NCBI GenBank assembly: GCA_020055645.1
Contig: CM034548.1
Coordinates: 13,702,001-13,766,000, forward strand
Reading direction: 5' to 3'
Source: Tomocerus qinae
Taxonomy: Eukaryota > Arthropoda > Collembola > Entomobryomorpha > Tomoceridae
DNA: 64,000 nucleotides
Shown here: piece by piece, positions 61,479-64,000 of the stretch
Layout: the number at the start of each line of letters is the position of its first letter
Position numbering within the stretch: position 1 is the stretch's first letter
Made by a program: the position numbers and the translations under genes
The notes under the pieces: model-generated
Databases searched by the model: none
What the model was told of the DNA's origin: nothing
Seen by the model: the letters and a program-made list of their open reading frames with translations, nothing else

Positions 61479-64000
61479 TTAAAAGCTAAAGAGAAAATCT
61501 ATGGAGATTTTCTAATAGTGAAAGCCACTCTTCTGGCACACTAAAAAAGTAGCTACAAACTAAAAAGAAAATATTTGTAGATTTTCTAAATTGCACAACG
61601 CCTACATGGCACATTTAAAAAAAGCCTATTTCTATTCCTATCCTAAGTTGCCCACCGTCCTCCCCGTACCCCTTCCAACTAAAAGAATAATTAAAAGCTA
61701 AATAGAAAATCTTTGGAGATTTTCTAATAGTGAAAGTCACCCATCTGGCACCCTAAAAAAGAACTTACGAACTAAAAAGAAAATCTCTAGGTTTTTCTGA
61801 TAATGCACAACGCCCTCTAGGCACAACAAAAAGACTTAAAAACTAAAGACAAAATCTATGGAGATTTTCTAATAGTGAAAGCCACCCATCTGGGACACTA
61901 AAAAAGTAGTTACAAACTAAAAAGAAAATCTTTGTAGATTTTCTAAATTGCACAACGCCCACTTGGCACATTTAAAAAAAGCCTATTTCTATTCCTATCC
62001 TAAGTTGCCCACCGTCCTCCCCGTACCCCTTCCAACTAAAAGAATAATTAAAAGCTAAAGAGAAAATCTTTGGAGATTTTCTAATAGTGAAAGCCACCCA
62101 TTTGGCACCATAAAAAAGAACTTACGAACTAAAAAGAAAATCTCTAGATTTTCTGATAATGCACAACGCCCTCTAGGCACACCAAAAAGACTTACAAACT
62201 AAAGAAAAAATCTATGGAGATTTTCTAATAGTGAAAGCCATCCATCGGGCACACTAAAAAAGTGGTTACAAACTAAAAAGAAAATCTTTGTAGATTTTCT
62301 AAATTGCACAACGCCCACTTGGCACATTTAAAAAAAGCCTATTTCTATTCCTATCCTAAGTTGCCCACCGTCCTCCCCGTACCACTTCCAACTAAAAGAA
62401 TAATTAAAACCTAATTAGAAAATCTTTGGAGATTTTCTAATAGTGAAAGCCACCCATCTGGCACCCTAAAAAAGAACTTACGAACTAAAAAGAAAATCTC
62501 TAGATTTTCTGATAATGCACAACGCCCTCTAGGCACACCAAAAAGACTTACAAACTAAAGAGAAAATCTATGGAGATTATCTAATAGTGAAAGCCACCCA
62601 TCTGGCACACTAATAAAAGTAGTTACAAACTAAAAAGAAAATCTGTGTAGATTTTCTAAATTGCACAACGCCCACTTGGCACATTTAAAAAAAGCCTATT
62701 TCTATTCCTATCCTAAGTTGCCCACCGTCCTCCCCGTACCCCTTCCAACTAAAAGAACAATTAAAAACTAAATAGAAAATCTTTGGAGAGTTTCTAATAG
62801 TGAAAGCCACCCATCTGGCACCCTAAAAAAGAACTTACGGACTACAAAGAAAATCTCTAGATTTTCTGATAATGCACATCGCCCTCTAGGCACACCAAAA
62901 AGACTTACAAACTAACGAGAAAATTTATGGAGATTTTCTAATAGTGAAAGCCACCCATCTGGCACACTAAAAAAGTAGTTACAAACTAACAAAGAAAATC
63001 TTTGTAGATTTTCTAAATTGCACAACGCCCACTTGGCACATTTAAAAAAAGCCTATTTCTATTCCTATCCTAAGTTGTCCACCGTCCTCTCCGTACCCCT
63101 TCCAACTAAAATAATAATTAAAAGCTAAATAGAAAATCTATGGAGAGTTTCTAATAGTGAAAGCCACCCATCTGGCACCTTAAAAAAGAACTTACGAACT
63201 AAAAAGAAAATCTCTAGATTTTCTGATAATGCACAACGCCCTCTAGGCACACCAAAAAGACTTACAAACTAAAGAGAAAATCTATGGAGATTTTCTAATA
63301 GTGAAAGCCACCCATCTGGCACACTAAAAAAGTAGTTACAAACTAAAAAGAAAATCTTTGTAGATTTTCTAAATTGCACAACGCCCACTTGGCACATTTA
63401 AAAAAAGCCTATTTCTATTCCTATCCTAAGTTGCCCACCGTCCTCCCCGTACCCCTTCCAACTAAAAGAATAATTAAAAGCTAAAGAGAAAATCTTTGGA
63501 GATTTTCTAATAGTGAAAGCCACCCATCTGGCACACTAAAAAAGTAGTTACAAACTAAAAAGAAAATCTTTGTAGATTTTCTAAATTGCACAACGCCCAC
63601 TTGGCACATTTAAAAAAAGCCTATTTCTATTCCTATCCTAAGTTGCCCACCGTCCTCCCCGTACCCCTTCCAACTAAAAGTATGATTAAAACCTAAATAG
63701 AAAATCTTTGGAGATTTTCTAATAGTGAAAGCCACCCATCTGGCACCCTAAAAAAGAACTTACGAACTAAAAAGAAAATCTCTAGATTTTCTGATAATGC
63801 ACAACGCCCTCTAGGCACATTTAAAAAAAGCCTATTTCTATTCCTATCCTAAGTTGCCCACCGTCCTCCCCGTACCCTTTCCAACTAAAAGACTTACAAA
63901 CTAAAGAGAAAATCTATGGAGATTTTCTAATAGTGAAAGCCACCCATCTGGCACCCTAAAAAAGAACTTACGAACTAAAAAGAAAATCTCTAGATTTTCT
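61457..64000. repeat. Hairpin satellite, 357-bp higher-order unit; array leaves the window
   Basis: The landmark CCTTCCAACTAAAAG (once CACTTCC, once CTTTCC) recurs at 61459, 61671, 62028, 62384, 62741, 63098, 63454, 63666 and about 63877. Spacings are 212, 357, 356, 357, 357, 356, 212 and 211. The full unit is four palindrome-bearing monomers 74, 70, 74 and 139 bases apart; the last includes a palindrome-free spacer with CTATTTCTATTCCTATCC. Each monomer has 9-bp arms AGAAAATCT and AGATTTTCT around a loop of 2 or 4 bases (CT, TTGG, ATGG or TTGT). Most also have a short GCC..GGC palindrome. About 28 long palindromes are in the window. The 212-type units lack two monomers, as unequal exchange would give. 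Confidence 0.95.

Noticed and set aside
61457-64000. CRISPR-like array (regular repeats with palindromes)
   Set aside because: Spacers between palindromes are themselves repeated in a 357-bp higher-order unit, there are no cas genes, and the window is eukaryotic.
1-64000. tRNA or rRNA genes
   Set aside because: I looked for the T-loop GTTCGANTC pattern with a matching acceptor stem and rRNA-like blocks and found none, but a covariance-model scan was not possible.

Overview
The window reads as an AT-rich animal nuclear genome, most likely an arthropod. The evidence is spliced genes with GT/AG introns, and a homeobox protein closer in its flanking residues to the insect C15 (clawless) protein than to vertebrate TLX. 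The species cannot be fixed from this sequence alone. All three intact genes lie on the minus strand: C15/TLX (4827-16940), Reps1 (44762-47432) and CHID1 (53712-56490). I built each exon model by hand from splice sites, phase and family similarity. Every model closes in frame, giving about 431, 507 and 396 residues.

Layout. 1-4826 is the 3' flank of C15. 4827-16940 is the C15 gene, with introns of 8.0 and 2.8 kb; the larger one carries a hAT-type MITE with an 8-bp target duplication. 16941-17960 is the C15 5' flank, with a GC-rich, GA-rich stretch. About 18.0-44.7 kb is a gene-poor interval with no convincing exon; it holds a 161-bp triplication and several GC-richer islands that could be distal enhancers of C15. 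44.76-47.43 kb is the compact eight-exon Reps1 gene. 47.4-53.7 kb is intergenic and contains a long 10-bp-phased minisatellite (about 51.41-52.1 kb). 53.7-56.6 kb is CHID1, with a probable 5'UTR intron. 57.69-60.30 kb is a decayed minus-strand gene for an NHL-repeat (TRIM71/LIN-41-like) protein, still with recognisable splice borders; a small terminal-inverted-repeat transposon (58924-59202) sits in one of its introns. 60564-61478 is the 5' part of a broken LTR retrotransposon, probably BEL/Pao. From about 61457 to the window end lies a satellite with a 357-bp higher-order unit built from palindromic monomers.

The three intact genes do not form a pathway. C15 is a developmental transcription factor, Reps1 an endocytic EH-domain adaptor, and CHID1 a secreted or lysosomal glycoside-hydrolase-18-fold protein without the catalytic residues. 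The most unusual object is the hairpin satellite: every monomer keeps an A/T-arm palindrome and most also keep a short GCC/GGC palindrome. Degenerate relatives lie on the other side of the retrotransposon, so the element probably landed inside an older, larger array.
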